Assembly (NCBI GenBank): GCA_016188895.1
Contig: JACPGZ010000017.1
Location: forward strand, 66,538-110,457
Direction of reading: 5' to 3'
DNA: 43,920 nt
Source: Candidatus Pacearchaeota archaeon
Lineage (GTDB): Archaea; Nanobdellota; Nanobdellia; Pacearchaeales; GW2011-AR1
The notes beneath the pieces are model-generated. The model saw only the letters and a program-made list of their open reading frames with translations. It was not told the origin of the DNA and did not search any database. Within the stretch, counting starts at the first letter, position 1, and the number at the start of each line of letters is the position of its first letter. A program made the position numbers and the translations under genes. Positions 1-7,133 of this stretch are shown piece by piece.

Positions 1-162
1 CGGAAAAATGGGATAGAAATAGATTTTATAGGTGAGGATTTTTTGATTGAAGCTAAATATGATAGAGATATGGATGAAAAACATAAAATTGTTTTTGATG
101 GAATTAGGAAGAGGAATAAGATATTAGCAGATGGTGTAGATTTTTTTGCGAGGATTTTTTGA
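1..162 (+). CDS. C-terminal end of a probable AAA+ ATPase (DUF234/DUF4143-type)
   Basis: The first frame is open from the window edge and stops with TGA at 160-162, giving 53 residues of a gene that starts outside the window. The segment EIDFIGEDFLIEAKY resembles the PD-(D/E)XK-like tail at the C-terminus of archaeal ATPases of the DUF234/DUF4143 kind, where an acidic-D-hydrophobic strand is followed by an (E/A)K pair. The ATPase domain itself is not visible, so the family call is an inference from this short tail. The next 92 bases before the convergent gene at 255 hold nothing I recognise. Confidence 0.55.
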   Translation, partial: RKNGIEIDFIGEDFLIEAKYDRDMDEKHKIVFDGIRKRNKILADGVDFFARIF

Positions 163-254
163 AGAGGATTGGAGAATAGAGAATAGTTATGTGTATTGTT
201 AAATTAAAGGGAGCTGGTTTTTATCCTGATTCAAAATAATCTAAATTTAGCCCA

Positions 255-1274
255 CTAACTTCTAAAGAATTTAAACAGATTTTTACCTGTTAAAGTTAGA
301 TATATCACAAGTATAAGTATAACCACAAAAATAATTAAAATAAACCACTTTAGAACTTTTTCTTTAAGCGGTGTTGAACAAATTCCATCTTTACCATATC
401 CGCTCTTACACTCAAATTCACAAGAGTAAGATTGCCCTTTCTCCTTAATTTTTGGCTCTAAACAAGACTGATTGTTACAATTTTGTAAATCTTCTGAACA
501 ATCAATTACCTTTTGTGACCCACAATACCCTGCAATATTGCAAACACCGGAACCGCATTCAACATCAATGTTGCACTCTATACCATCATTTAAACAGACT
601 TCACCATTACATAGTTTGCAAATTTCCTCTTTCTTTTTTTCAGGTTTAACTTCCAAATCGTTATTAGATAAGTAAGTTATTCTTATATTACCAACGCTAG
701 AAGTTCCATAAAGTATCCCAGAGGTACCAGTATTTACTATTGTAATCGTTTCAAGAGGTTTTATATCGTGAAACTCTTCATTGTTTGGCCAAAATGTCCC
801 ACCAGAATGGCTTATCTCATAATTAACTTTAACTGAAACAGACAAAGGTATTTTATTAACTAAGTCAAAAGAAATTCTCCCCTGACCTCCAGCAATGTTT
901 TTTATTTCAACAGGATTTTCATACCTATTCCCTTGCTTATCATATAAAACCTGAATAAATTCGCTAGTCTCTTTTAATTCCTTATACTGGCAAGACTCAT
1001 TTGTTGAAGAAACTATTAAATTAGTAGTATTATCTAATTCAGAATCGGCTTTATTACCTGCTATATTGAAAACAACTATAGAGCCGATTAAAATAAAAAG
1101 AATTAAAACTACAAATAATCCATAACTTTTATTAGTCGGTAAAGGTTCTGTACCATTTGAATAGACACCATCATAACTTTGTTCCTTTGCTTCTCTAGAA
1201 TTTCTACAATATGAACAATATTTTTTGCCAGCTCCCCTTATAATTCCCCCACAAACTTCACATTCTCTTACCAT
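255..1274 (-). CDS. membrane protein with N-terminal zinc ribbon and Cys-rich domain
   Basis: This 339-residue protein starts with a four-Cys zinc ribbon (CEVCGG about residues 5-10, CSYC about 20-23). A membrane segment follows (about 51-70), then a predicted beta-rich domain (about 100-210), a Cys-rich stretch of about 14 cysteines (about 218-300) and a second membrane segment near the C-terminus (about 311-331). The two membrane segments would put the ribbon and the short C-terminal tail on one side and the Cys-rich domain on the other, probably outside. Its ATG directly follows the TAA of the nuclease gene upstream (TAAATG), so it is the third gene of an operon. I do not recognise the family. 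The context suggests a membrane partner of the Mrr-like nuclease. Confidence 0.75.
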   Translation of the reverse strand: MVRECEVCGGIIRGAGKKYCSYCRNSREAKEQSYDGVYSNGTEPLPTNKSYGLFVVLILFILIGSIVVFNIAGNKADSELDNTTNLIVSSTNESCQYKELKETSEFIQVLYDKQGNRYENPVEIKNIAGGQGRISFDLVNKIPLSVSVKVNYEISHSGGTFWPNNEEFHDIKPLETITIVNTGTSGILYGTSSVGNIRITYLSNNDLEVKPEKKKEEICKLCNGEVCLNDGIECNIDVECGSGVCNIAGYCGSQKVIDCSEDLQNCNNQSCLEPKIKEKGQSYSCEFECKSGYGKDGICSTPLKEKVLKWFILIIFVVILILVIYLTLTGKNLFKFFRS

Positions 1275-2345
1275 TTAAAATAAAACCCTCCAGATTATTA
1301 TAAAGATAATAGCAAGAACTCCTAAACGAATTGCTAATTTGATCAGTTTTTTCTTAAACACAGCTTTATCTAAATCATAATCATAACCTTTTCTTTCAGC
1401 ATTGGAAATTCCACTCTTGCTTGCTCCAATTTCTTTTGTTTTTTCTTTAAATCTTAGATATGCCTTTAAAGAAATTTTTCCTTCTTTTCTTAATTCCTCT
1501 AACTTATCTAATTTTTCATCTCCCCAATCTTCATTGGAAGACTCTTCTTGTTGTTTTTCTAAAAAAGTTTTTATTTTTTCAACTGCCAAGATTCTTTTTG
1601 ACTTTTCAGAAAGGTTAGGTATTTCTCCGATCTTATTTATTATAGCATACCTTTTTGAGAAGTTTAAGGTGGAAGAATTTGTTAATCTAAAAAGTTCTTC
1701 AAATTCAATATCTTCTACCTTTTCTTTACTCTGTTCTTCAATTTCTTTTTCTTTCTCCAGTAAAATTTCATTTTCAATTTTCTTTAATTGTATCTCTCTT
1801 TTAGTATAATCGGTAAATTCCAATTTTTCTAATTGCTCAAAAATTGAGTTTTTCTTCTTATCTTCAAGATTTTCTATTTTTTCATATAAAGAATTTAGTT
1901 TCTCTTCCTCGTATTCTTTTATTCTTTTCAAAACTTCTTTAATCTCTAAATTTTTACCAATTTCCTCATATAAATCTATTAAATCTAAACCCCTAAGCTT
2001 TCTCAAATAATTTTCGTTCCATAAATAAATTCCTTTTTGTTTTGCTTTTTTTATATAATCATCATTAATATTTTTATGTCCAGTCACAATAATTAAAATC
2101 TTATCTACACTAACTTTATCCCCCTTCTCTTTCCATTCTTCAATAAGTGAATCTATATCTATCTGGGTTTCATCATATCTTTTTGCTTGTATCAAAATTA
2201 TAAAATTGCCTCTAGTCGCAATAACATCAGACTCAAATTCGAATTTTTTAGAACGGATTTCGGTTTTAAAACCAATTTTGCTAAACATATCACTTATTTC
2301 ATTTTCGAGGGAATTCCCCTTCCTTTCTCTATTATTATCTATCAT
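1275..2345 (-). CDS. Mrr-like PD-(D/E)XK nuclease with coiled coil, SHOCT-like segment and C-terminal membrane anchor
   Basis: The protein has 356 residues. Residues about 8-125 look like a restriction-endonuclease fold of the Mrr_cat kind: an ESDVIA strand followed by ILIQAKRY (acidic residue, then Q-x-K), a later IVTGHKN, and a helix pair ending LWNENYLRKL. Residues about 130-240 are charged and probably coiled coil. A SHOCT-like helix pair (LDKLEELRKEGKISLKAYL) lies near 280-305, and a single membrane segment (IRLGVLAIIFIIIWRVLF) ends the protein. Mrr-family enzymes cleave DNA, often modified DNA. Membrane tethering by the last helix is inferred. The start overlaps the upstream zinc-ribbon gene by four bases (ATGA type), so the genes are translationally coupled. 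Possible role: a defence nuclease against incoming DNA. Confidence 0.75.
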   Translation of the reverse strand: MIDNNRERKGNSLENEISDMFSKIGFKTEIRSKKFEFESDVIATRGNFIILIQAKRYDETQIDIDSLIEEWKEKGDKVSVDKILIIVTGHKNINDDYIKKAKQKGIYLWNENYLRKLRGLDLIDLYEEIGKNLEIKEVLKRIKEYEEEKLNSLYEKIENLEDKKKNSIFEQLEKLEFTDYTKREIQLKKIENEILLEKEKEIEEQSKEKVEDIEFEELFRLTNSSTLNFSKRYAIINKIGEIPNLSEKSKRILAVEKIKTFLEKQQEESSNEDWGDEKLDKLEELRKEGKISLKAYLRFKEKTKEIGASKSGISNAERKGYDYDLDKAVFKKKLIKLAIRLGVLAIIFIIIWRVLF

Positions 2346-2563
2346 TCTTCTTCTCCTTCAAGGTTTATATTTTGGATATTCCCACATTTCCTACATAATA
2401 GCTTTTTATCTTTTCTTCTTATATAAACAAAAGATGAATTACATTTATTGCATCTAAAACTTATGTCATCTTCCTTAACATATTTTTTTAATAATTTGTT
2501 TAAGTAACTAACTTCTTCGTTTATTGTATTCATTCTTTTAATAATTTCTTTGTTTATGTCCAT
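2342..2563 (-). CDS. small zinc-ribbon protein, first gene of the nuclease operon
   Basis: This 73-residue protein has an amphipathic helix (about 1-33) followed by a two-knuckle zinc ribbon (CNKC about 39-42, CRKC about 57-60). It is the promoter-proximal gene of the three-gene operon and overlaps the nuclease start by four bases. A palindrome lies just before its ATG. Given its size and position it could be an autoregulator or an antitoxin-like partner of the nuclease. That role is an inference from gene order only. Confidence 0.7.
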   Translation of the reverse strand: MDINKEIIKRMNTINEEVSYLNKLLKKYVKEDDISFRCNKCNSSFVYIRRKDKKLLCRKCGNIQNINLEGEEE

Positions 2564-2565
2564 TT

Positions 2566-2602
2566 TGTGTGTATTTTACATACTCACACATTATTTATAA
2601 AT
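2566..2602 (-). promoter_or_regulatory. promoter and palindromic operator of the zinc-ribbon/nuclease operon
   Basis: Bases 2566-2574 (TGTGTGTAT) and 2580-2588 (ATACTCACA) form an inverted repeat with 9-bp arms, one mismatch and a 5-base spacer. On the minus strand a TATA box (ATTTATAAAT, about 2593-2602) lies about 34 bases before the ATG at 2563. The palindrome therefore sits between TATA box and start codon, the usual place for an autoregulatory operator. Confidence 0.55.
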
Positions 2603-2673
2603 CTTTCTATTTGGGAAATTGATTTTTAGTTAAATAACTCCCACTTACTTAACAATTCAGTAGCTATGTAATA

Positions 2674-2683
2674 TATTTATATA
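2674..2683 (+). promoter_or_regulatory. TATA box for the small membrane protein/phosphoesterase pair
   Basis: ATTTATATAA lies about 27 bases before 2705. Transcription starting there would exclude the ATG at 2684 and favour the GTG at 2708 or the ATG at 2723 as start codon of the small membrane protein. Confidence 0.45.
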
Positions 2684-2722
2684 ATGAAGATATGCTGGAG
2701 AATTAGTGTGAATAGAACAAAA

Positions 2723-2860
2723 ATGTCAAATCCTTTATTTGAATTGATAAAAGCAATGTACCAAGCAGTTGGACCATTAGGAACTGTCTTTTTTATAATA
2801 TTAATTGTTTTTGTTGTTTTCATGTATCTTAGACACTATTATAATAGATTTAGAAATTAA
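2723..2860 (+). CDS. small single-span membrane protein (45 aa)
   Basis: The frame is open from ATG 2684 to TAA 2858-2860. I chose ATG 2723 because the TATA box at 2674-2683 places the transcript start near 2705; the in-frame GTG at 2708 is an alternative that would be leaderless. The product begins MSNPLFELIKAMYQ, has one membrane helix (VFFIILIVFVVFMYLRHYY) and a short basic tail. Its stop directly abuts the ATG of the phosphoesterase (TAAATG), so the two are probably co-transcribed. No family is recognised. Confidence 0.6.
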   Translation: MSNPLFELIKAMYQAVGPLGTVFFIILIVFVVFMYLRHYYNRFRN

Positions 2861-3601
2861 ATGGCGACGATTAACAAAATAATTCTTCTCGGCAAGTCTG
2901 CATTTTTAGAAGATGCAGGAATACTTGTATTTGGGGATTTGCATTTGGGATATGAAGAAGGGTTGAATGATGCAGGAGTGTTGATTCCAAGAACAATGTT
3001 TAAGGAGATGATGGATGAGTTAGGTATGATATTCGGGGAAATTGATAAAGAGGGTAAAACGGTAAGGAAGATTGTTGTGCTTGGAGACTTGAAGCATGAA
3101 TTTGGAAGTGTGCTTTATCAAGAATGGAGTGATGTCTCGCAGTTTTTGAAGAGATTAAAAGAAAAAGTTAAAGATGGGGAGGTTATTTTGATAAAAGGAA
3201 ATCATGATACAATACTTGAGCCAATTGTTAAACGAGAGGGATTGGAATTAAAGGATTTTTATGTTGATAGAGGATATGGATTTTTGCATGGGCATAAGAT
3301 GTTTGATGAGATTTTAGATAAGAATGTTAAAACTATTTTTGTAGGGCATATGCATCCCGCTATTACTTTGCGAGAAAGTGTGAAGAGTGAGAGATACAAG
3401 TGTTTTCTTGCTGGAAAGTGGAAAGGAAAAAAGCTTATTGTGACGCCGTCTTTTTTCCCGTTTGTTGAGGGAGCGGATATTTTTTATCAGGAAGGGAATC
3501 TTGCAATGAAAGTTAATGTAAAAAATATGGATGTTTATGTTGTTGGCTCTGGATTAGAGGTATTGAGGTTTGGAAAGATGAGAAGATTGGAGGAGAGATG
3601 A
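2861..3601 (+). CDS. calcineurin-like metallophosphoesterase (COG1407 type)
   Basis: The protein has 246 residues and all the metal motifs of the family: DLHLG (about 26-30), GDLKHEFG (about 74-81), GNHD (about 116-119), HGH (about 143-145) and GHMH (about 163-166). COG1407 members are archaeal and bacterial phosphoesterases, some encoded beside DNA repair genes; the substrate is unknown. The gene follows the small membrane protein without a gap. It ends at TGA 3599-3601, directly against the stop codon of the convergent gene at 3602, so the two genes share no intergenic base. Confidence 0.85.
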   Translation: MATINKIILLGKSAFLEDAGILVFGDLHLGYEEGLNDAGVLIPRTMFKEMMDELGMIFGEIDKEGKTVRKIVVLGDLKHEFGSVLYQEWSDVSQFLKRLKEKVKDGEVILIKGNHDTILEPIVKREGLELKDFYVDRGYGFLHGHKMFDEILDKNVKTIFVGHMHPAITLRESVKSERYKCFLAGKWKGKKLIVTPSFFPFVEGADIFYQEGNLAMKVNVKNMDVYVVGSGLEVLRFGKMRRLEER

Positions 3602-4039
3602 CTACTTTTTCCTTCCCCTTAAAACGCCGACAATCGTTGTTGTTGCAAGGAGTAGAATCAATGCTATCCAGAAGAACGGATTTGAATAATATTCTATTAA
3701 GCTTTGTTGGGTGCCTGTTGCAAGTGATGATAATGAAAATATAATAATATCAAGAATTGTGCCAACTATGATCAGAATTAATCCAAAGTAGAATCCTTCT
3801 TTTGCATTTGGCTTTATTCTCTTGCCTTTGAAGTATAATAAAGTAAAGAAGACTGCAATAATTATTGTTAGTATAATGCTTATGTATAAGACATTGTTGG
3901 GAATTTCAGTTAGGTTTGTTGGATCAACTCCCATTATCATCATCACAATTAATCCAATTATAAATGAAATTGCGTATGTTAAAACAGCTACCCAAATTGC
4001 TCTTTTGAGATTCATATTTAGAGCAGGAAAATTGTGCAT
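3602..4039 (-). CDS. four-span membrane protein of unknown function
   Basis: The product has 145 residues with four hydrophobic spans (about 13-36, 49-70, 83-104 and 121-140) and basic ends (GKRIKPNAK loop, RGRKK tail). No family motif is seen. It lies 29 bases downstream of the GTPase gene on the same strand. A TATA-like ATTAAATATTATC on the minus strand near 4053-4066 would give a leaderless ATG at 4039, so it may be transcribed on its own. Confidence 0.75.
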   Translation of the reverse strand: MHNFPALNMNLKRAIWVAVLTYAISFIIGLIVMMIMGVDPTNLTEIPNNVLYISIILTIIIAVFFTLLYFKGKRIKPNAKEGFYFGLILIIVGTILDIIIFSLSSLATGTQQSLIEYYSNPFFWIALILLLATTTIVGVLRGRKK

Positions 4040-4068
4040 TTAAATGTATTGATAATATTTAATTTAGA

Positions 4069-4914
4069 TTATTTTCTATATACTTTTATTTTGCCGGTTT
4101 GCCAGTCTCTAAGAATAAGACGCGCTGTGCGATCGTGATCAACATGGCCTCCTTTTTTTAGGAAGTGAAGTTTTTTGCCAAGCTCTTCTATTAAGATTTC
4201 TGCATCGCCCTTTGATTCAATACCATAGAAGGTTTCTAGAATTGAATGATATTCTTTCATTAGATGGGCGACAATAAGCTCTGGATTTTTAACACTTGAA
4301 AATGTTTTAACTCCAATCTCTGCTGTTTTGGAAATATTTTCTTTTTGAGTGGCTGGAGCGTCTTCAAAAGAAATAACCCCTGGCGTGTCTATGACAATTA
4401 TATCTTTGCTGAAACGTATTTTTTGCATTCCTTTTGTAAATCCTGATTCTGCAGCAGCTCTTGAACGACCACCTCCTGCAAGCACATTGATTAAAGTGCT
4501 TTTTCCAGTATTGGGATATCCAATGATTCCTATATGTGCTTTTGCATGTTTAATTTTTAATCGGCTGACTTCAATCTTGATTCTTTCACGAAGATTTTTT
4601 TTACCAAGAGCTGTCTTGCATGATATGATTACATATGGTGAGAGATGCTGTTCTTTTATCTGCTCACGAACTTGATTAGTATCTGCTAGGTCTGATTTAT
4701 TCAGAACATATATGAGCTTTTTCCCCATCTTTTTTATAAGCTCTTCGAGTTCTATATTTCGTGTTTTTTCAATAAATCGTGCGTCAATAACTTCAAGAAC
4801 TATGTCTGATATTCTTATTACATATTTTACAATACTTGGAAAAGGCCTTGCATGGCTGCTACTAGGGTCAATAAGTCCTGTTCTCCTTGATGAAAAAGAA
4901 TAACGAATTCTCAT
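4069..4914 (-). CDS. circularly permuted GTPase of the YlqF/YawG family
   Basis: The 281-residue protein carries the GTPase motifs in permuted order: DVIDAR-like VIDARF (about 41-46), NKSD as G4 (about 72-75), SCK as G5, then GYPNTGKST as G1 (about 131-139) and DTPG as G3 (about 176-179). This order defines the circularly permuted GTPases, which act in assembly of the large ribosomal subunit (RbgA/YlqF in bacteria, Nog2/Lsg1-type proteins in eukaryotes). The archaeal protein probably has the same role. The C-terminal region holds the small helical domain typical of the family. Confidence 0.9.
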   Translation of the reverse strand: MRIRYSFSSRRTGLIDPSSSHARPFPSIVKYVIRISDIVLEVIDARFIEKTRNIELEELIKKMGKKLIYVLNKSDLADTNQVREQIKEQHLSPYVIISCKTALGKKNLRERIKIEVSRLKIKHAKAHIGIIGYPNTGKSTLINVLAGGGRSRAAAESGFTKGMQKIRFSKDIIVIDTPGVISFEDAPATQKENISKTAEIGVKTFSSVKNPELIVAHLMKEYHSILETFYGIESKGDAEILIEELGKKLHFLKKGGHVDHDRTARLILRDWQTGKIKVYRK

Positions 4915-4984
4915 ATTATTCTAAAAATTTGATGCTTTAAGAAGATTTTGGACGCTAAAATCAAAAATGTCTTAAATTTCTGGG

Positions 4985-5143
4985 TTAAATTTGACTAGTT
5001 TGAATAAACTTTCTCATTGCCTGTTCAATAATTACTTGAGGAGCAAATCCTTTTCTGCTGCAGACTTTCATGAATTCGTCAAATGTATGCTGGTCTATCA
5101 TATAATCCATCTTTCTTTTCTTTGCGCCAGGTGGGTGTTCCAT
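4985..5143 (-). CDS. small ribbon-helix-helix protein (52 aa)
   Basis: This short gene runs from ATG 5141-5143 to TAA 4985-4987. It encodes a basic N-terminus (MEHPPGAKKRK), a short strand (MDYMID), then two helices (TFDEFMKVCSRKG and PQVIIEQAMRKFIQ). That is the layout of a CopG/Arc-type ribbon-helix-helix DNA-binding protein. A TATA-like ATTTATAAA on the minus strand (about 5164-5172) lies about 25 bases upstream, which suggests a leaderless transcript. The Fic gene is 36 bases upstream on the same strand, so this may be a regulator or antitoxin for Fic. That pairing is an inference. Confidence 0.7.
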   Translation of the reverse strand: MEHPPGAKKRKMDYMIDQHTFDEFMKVCSRKGFAPQVIIEQAMRKFIQTSQI

Positions 5144-5178
5144 TATTTATAGATACTAAATGGCTTTATAAATATAAT

Positions 5179-6027
5179 TTATCTTTTTTTATGCGCTGAC
5201 AAATATCTTCTAAAGAAATATATAACAAAACCCTTTTCATCTTTTTGTAAGGCCTTATAGTAAGATTTTCTCTTCTTATACTCTATAATAATCATAGGAT
5301 ACCCTGAATGCCATAAAATATGATTCATTAAAAGTCTGCCTATTCTGCCATTTCCATCCCCAAATGGATGTATTTTCTCGAATTTATAATGAGTTCTTGC
5401 AGATAATTCCACTGGATTGATTTTTCTATTTTTCTTAATAAAATCTATAAGTTCATTCATCATCTTTTTAACTTCTTGCCAATCTGGAGCAAGATGTGGC
5501 CCAACTCTAACTAAATAATCTCTATATTGCCCAGCAATATCTGGTTTTGTTTCTCCAAATATTTCTCCATGCCATCTCAATAATAAGTCATTGCTAATCT
5601 CTTCTTTTTTATTAAGCATATTAAGAAATACTCTACTGTGTGCTTCTGTTTCTTTTACATCTCTCAATGGTTTATTCGGAGATATTTTATCATGTATTAT
5701 CTCTCGCGTTTCTTCTAATGTAATTGTCGAACCTTCAATTGCATTCGTGTTGTATGTAAAGACGATAGAAATCTCTTCAAGTTCCTTATTTCTAGCACTT
5801 TGAGGTATTCTTTTCCATTCTAATTGAAAATTGTTCTTTATTGCCTCAAATTTCTTAATAACATCATCTTGGAATTCTCGCTTGAATTGAGAGGTAATCT
5901 TGTCTATATTTCCAGGAATTTCTATGCCAAGATATTTCTCTTTAGTTATGATTTTTTTTCCTTTCCTGAATGAGTGTTTTAAGTAGAAATATCTTTTATT
6001 TCCTTTTCTTTTGGTTGTTATTTTCAT
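5179..6027 (-). CDS. Fic domain AMP-transferase with N-terminal inhibitory helix
   Basis: The product has 282 residues. The Fic signature HPFGDGNGRIGR is near residue 216, and the TxxxEG inhibitory motif (TNAIEG) lies upstream near residue 96, as in class II Fic proteins that carry their own inhibitory helix. The N-terminus (about 1-40, basic, strand-rich, GKKIITKEKYLG) is common to archaeal Fic proteins. Fic enzymes usually transfer AMP to Ser, Thr or Tyr of target proteins. All catalytic residues of the motif are present, so activity is expected. A small RHH gene follows 36 bases downstream on the same strand. Confidence 0.9.
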   Translation of the reverse strand: MKITTKRKGNKRYFYLKHSFRKGKKIITKEKYLGIEIPGNIDKITSQFKREFQDDVIKKFEAIKNNFQLEWKRIPQSARNKELEEISIVFTYNTNAIEGSTITLEETREIIHDKISPNKPLRDVKETEAHSRVFLNMLNKKEEISNDLLLRWHGEIFGETKPDIAGQYRDYLVRVGPHLAPDWQEVKKMMNELIDFIKKNRKINPVELSARTHYKFEKIHPFGDGNGRIGRLLMNHILWHSGYPMIIIEYKKRKSYYKALQKDEKGFVIYFFRRYLSAHKKR

Positions 6028-6089
6028 ATTTTTATTATACCTACAAAGTATTTAAATATTGTGTTTTTAGATAAAATGTAGGTAGACAC

Positions 6090-6129
6090 GCCCTGACCAG
6101 GAATCGAACTGGGAAATCCGTGAGGAAAC
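6090..6129 (-). pseudogene. orphan 3' fragment of a type II tRNA
   Basis: Directly after tRNA-Ser on the minus strand lie 40 bases that align without gaps to the last 40 bases of that tRNA (27 of 40 identical by eye). They contain a variable-arm hairpin TCC-TCAC-GGA, a T-loop TTCGATT and a tail CAGGGC. The T-stem halves (CCCAG and CCTGG) do not pair fully, and no matching 5' part lies in front, so it is not an intact tRNA. It is most simply a decayed tRNA-Ser/Leu 3' end. A 3' half for a split tRNA is the more exciting but less likely reading. Confidence 0.5.
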
Positions 6130-6221
6130 GCCAGCGCTAGGAATTGAACCTAGACATCCTTGCGGACACGGTTGCCTTGCTGATTTCGAGACCGTTGCAT
6201 TAACCATTCTGCCACGCTGGC
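6130..6221 (-). tRNA. tRNA-Ser(CGA) with 11-base intron
   Basis: Acceptor arms GCCAGCG/CGCTGGC pair perfectly. D-arm GCA...TGC, T-arm CTAGG-TTCAATT-CCTAG and a variable arm TCC-GCAA-GGA identify a type II tRNA. Anticodon stem ACGGT/ACCGT closes over 18 bases, 11 more than a normal loop. Removing 6174-6184 (ATCAGCAAGGC) restores the loop CTCGAAA with anticodon CGA (Ser). The intron lies at 37/38 with a three-base bulge on the 3' side (GC|A) and a seven-base loop on the other side, a relaxed bulge-helix-loop motif. Confidence 0.88.
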
Positions 6222-6241
6222 TTGGAATTGGGAATAATAAT

Positions 6242-6253
6242 GTATTTAAAAGA
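6242..6253 (-). promoter_or_regulatory. TATA box of tRNA-Ser
   Basis: On the minus strand TCTTTTAAATAC lies about 25 bases before the 5' end of tRNA-Ser at 6221, the usual spacing of an archaeal TATA box. Confidence 0.45.
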
Positions 6254-6280
6254 ATTTTTATTATAGGTTTAGGATGATTC

Positions 6281-6339
6281 ATAAAAGAAACCAACTCATT
6301 GACTGGGTTGGTAAGGGTTTACCCTTACGTTTCTTTTAT
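6281..6339. other. compact three-way-junction sequence
   Basis: Outer arms ATAAAAGAAAC (6281-6291) and GTTTCTTTTAT (6329-6339) are perfect complements over 11 bp. Inside them two hairpins follow with no unpaired base at the junction: CAAC/GTTG (6292-6295 with 6307-6310, 11-base loop) and GTAAGGG/CCCTTAC (6311-6317 with 6322-6328, TTTA loop). It lies downstream of the minus-strand gene at 6336-6773, whose stop codon overlaps one outer arm. On that strand it ends in a T-rich stretch. It may be a terminator, a small structured RNA or a tiny mobile palindrome. Confidence 0.65.
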
Positions 6340-6773
6340 CCTGCATAGGATTTTGGCTCTGTATTTTTCTTCTCGCTTTCAAGAGAGAGACGGGGAAGAG
6401 GAATATGAAGAGGCAAACCTAGCTCTTCTGCAAGCTGGAATGCCTTGAGGTTTGTTTTTGTAAATATGACATTCATTATCTCTTCTCTGACGCTTTCGGC
6501 CACTTTTTTGTCCTTCCATTTTGAGAGGATTTCTTTTTTTTGCTTGTCGTCAAATAATGCAATGATAAATCCCTTGAAGGATAGTTTTGCAAAGTCTGGA
6601 TTGTAGTCAATTGCAACATCAAATGAAAATTTCAATGGTTTTTTTTCAATTGACTGGATTTCATCCTCTTTTATGTCAGAAATATTGATGTTTGATTTTA
6701 GCTCTAATCTCCCCCTTAGATTTCCGTAGCGTTCTGCATTTATTTTTTCAAAATTAAAACCAATGACTTGCAT
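6336..6773 (-). CDS. conserved hypothetical protein, possibly SecB-like fold
   Basis: The protein has 145 residues and begins MQVIGFNFEKINAERYG. It is predicted to have a strand-rich first two thirds (LRGRLELKSNINI, LKFSFDVAIDY, KLSFKGFIIAL), then a long helix and the segment LGLPLHIPLPRLSL. The layout (beta strands, then helix, then a Leu/Pro-rich motif) recalls SecB-type export chaperones, but I cannot confirm this by eye. There are no membrane segments. It faces the PRC-barrel gene across a divergent promoter region (6774-6875). Confidence 0.6.
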   Translation of the reverse strand: MQVIGFNFEKINAERYGNLRGRLELKSNINISDIKEDEIQSIEKKPLKFSFDVAIDYNPDFAKLSFKGFIIALFDDKQKKEILSKWKDKKVAESVREEIMNVIFTKTNLKAFQLAEELGLPLHIPLPRLSLESEKKNTEPKSYAG

Positions 6774-6875
6774 ATTAATACTGAATAAAGCGGGTTTTTA
6801 ATCTTATCGCTGTTATTTTGATTAGTATGGTTATAATATAGAAAGGTTTATAAAGAATTTTTATATTTATGAGGT

Positions 6876-7133
6876 ATGGGTGAAAAAAATACTCTGCGGG
6901 ATTTACATGGCAAGCTTGTTGTGACAAAGGAAGGGAAGAGAATTGGTGTTGTAAAGGACTTAACATTTGAGAGCAAGAGCGGAGAACTCATCCAACTGGT
7001 TATAAAAGATCCTACTCCTTATACAAAAAACCTTAATCTTGAGGTAACAAATGAAAAGGAAGTACTGGTTCCCCATAATTCTATAATTGCAATTGGTGAC
7101 TTTGTTGTTGTTTCTGAAGAGGATTTTGCTTAA
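6876..7133 (+). CDS. PRC-barrel domain protein
   Basis: This 85-residue protein is a single PRC-barrel: LHGKLVVTKEGKRIGVVKDL near the N-terminus, then GELIQLVIKD, and VLVPHNSIIAIGDFVVV near the end. Archaeal stand-alone PRC-barrels are widespread and several take part in cell division (CdpB family); RNA-processing roles are also known for PRC-barrels such as RimM. A TATA box TTTATAAAG at about 6847-6855 lies 25 bases upstream, so the transcript is short-leadered or leaderless. It borders the replication origin. Confidence 0.8.
   Translation: MGEKNTLRDLHGKLVVTKEGKRIGVVKDLTFESKSGELIQLVIKDPTPYTKNLNLEVTNEKEVLVPHNSIIAIGDFVVVSEEDFA

Noticed and set aside
5179-6130. Fic/RHH pair as a further module with a displaced host gene end
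   Set aside because: The tRNA fragment lies directly beside the tRNA and not beyond the pair, and no repeated end of the GTPase gene is seen on the other side.
6067-6294. 75-residue minus-strand open frame
   Set aside because: It runs through the tRNA-Ser gene and the tRNA fragment and has no homology-like features.
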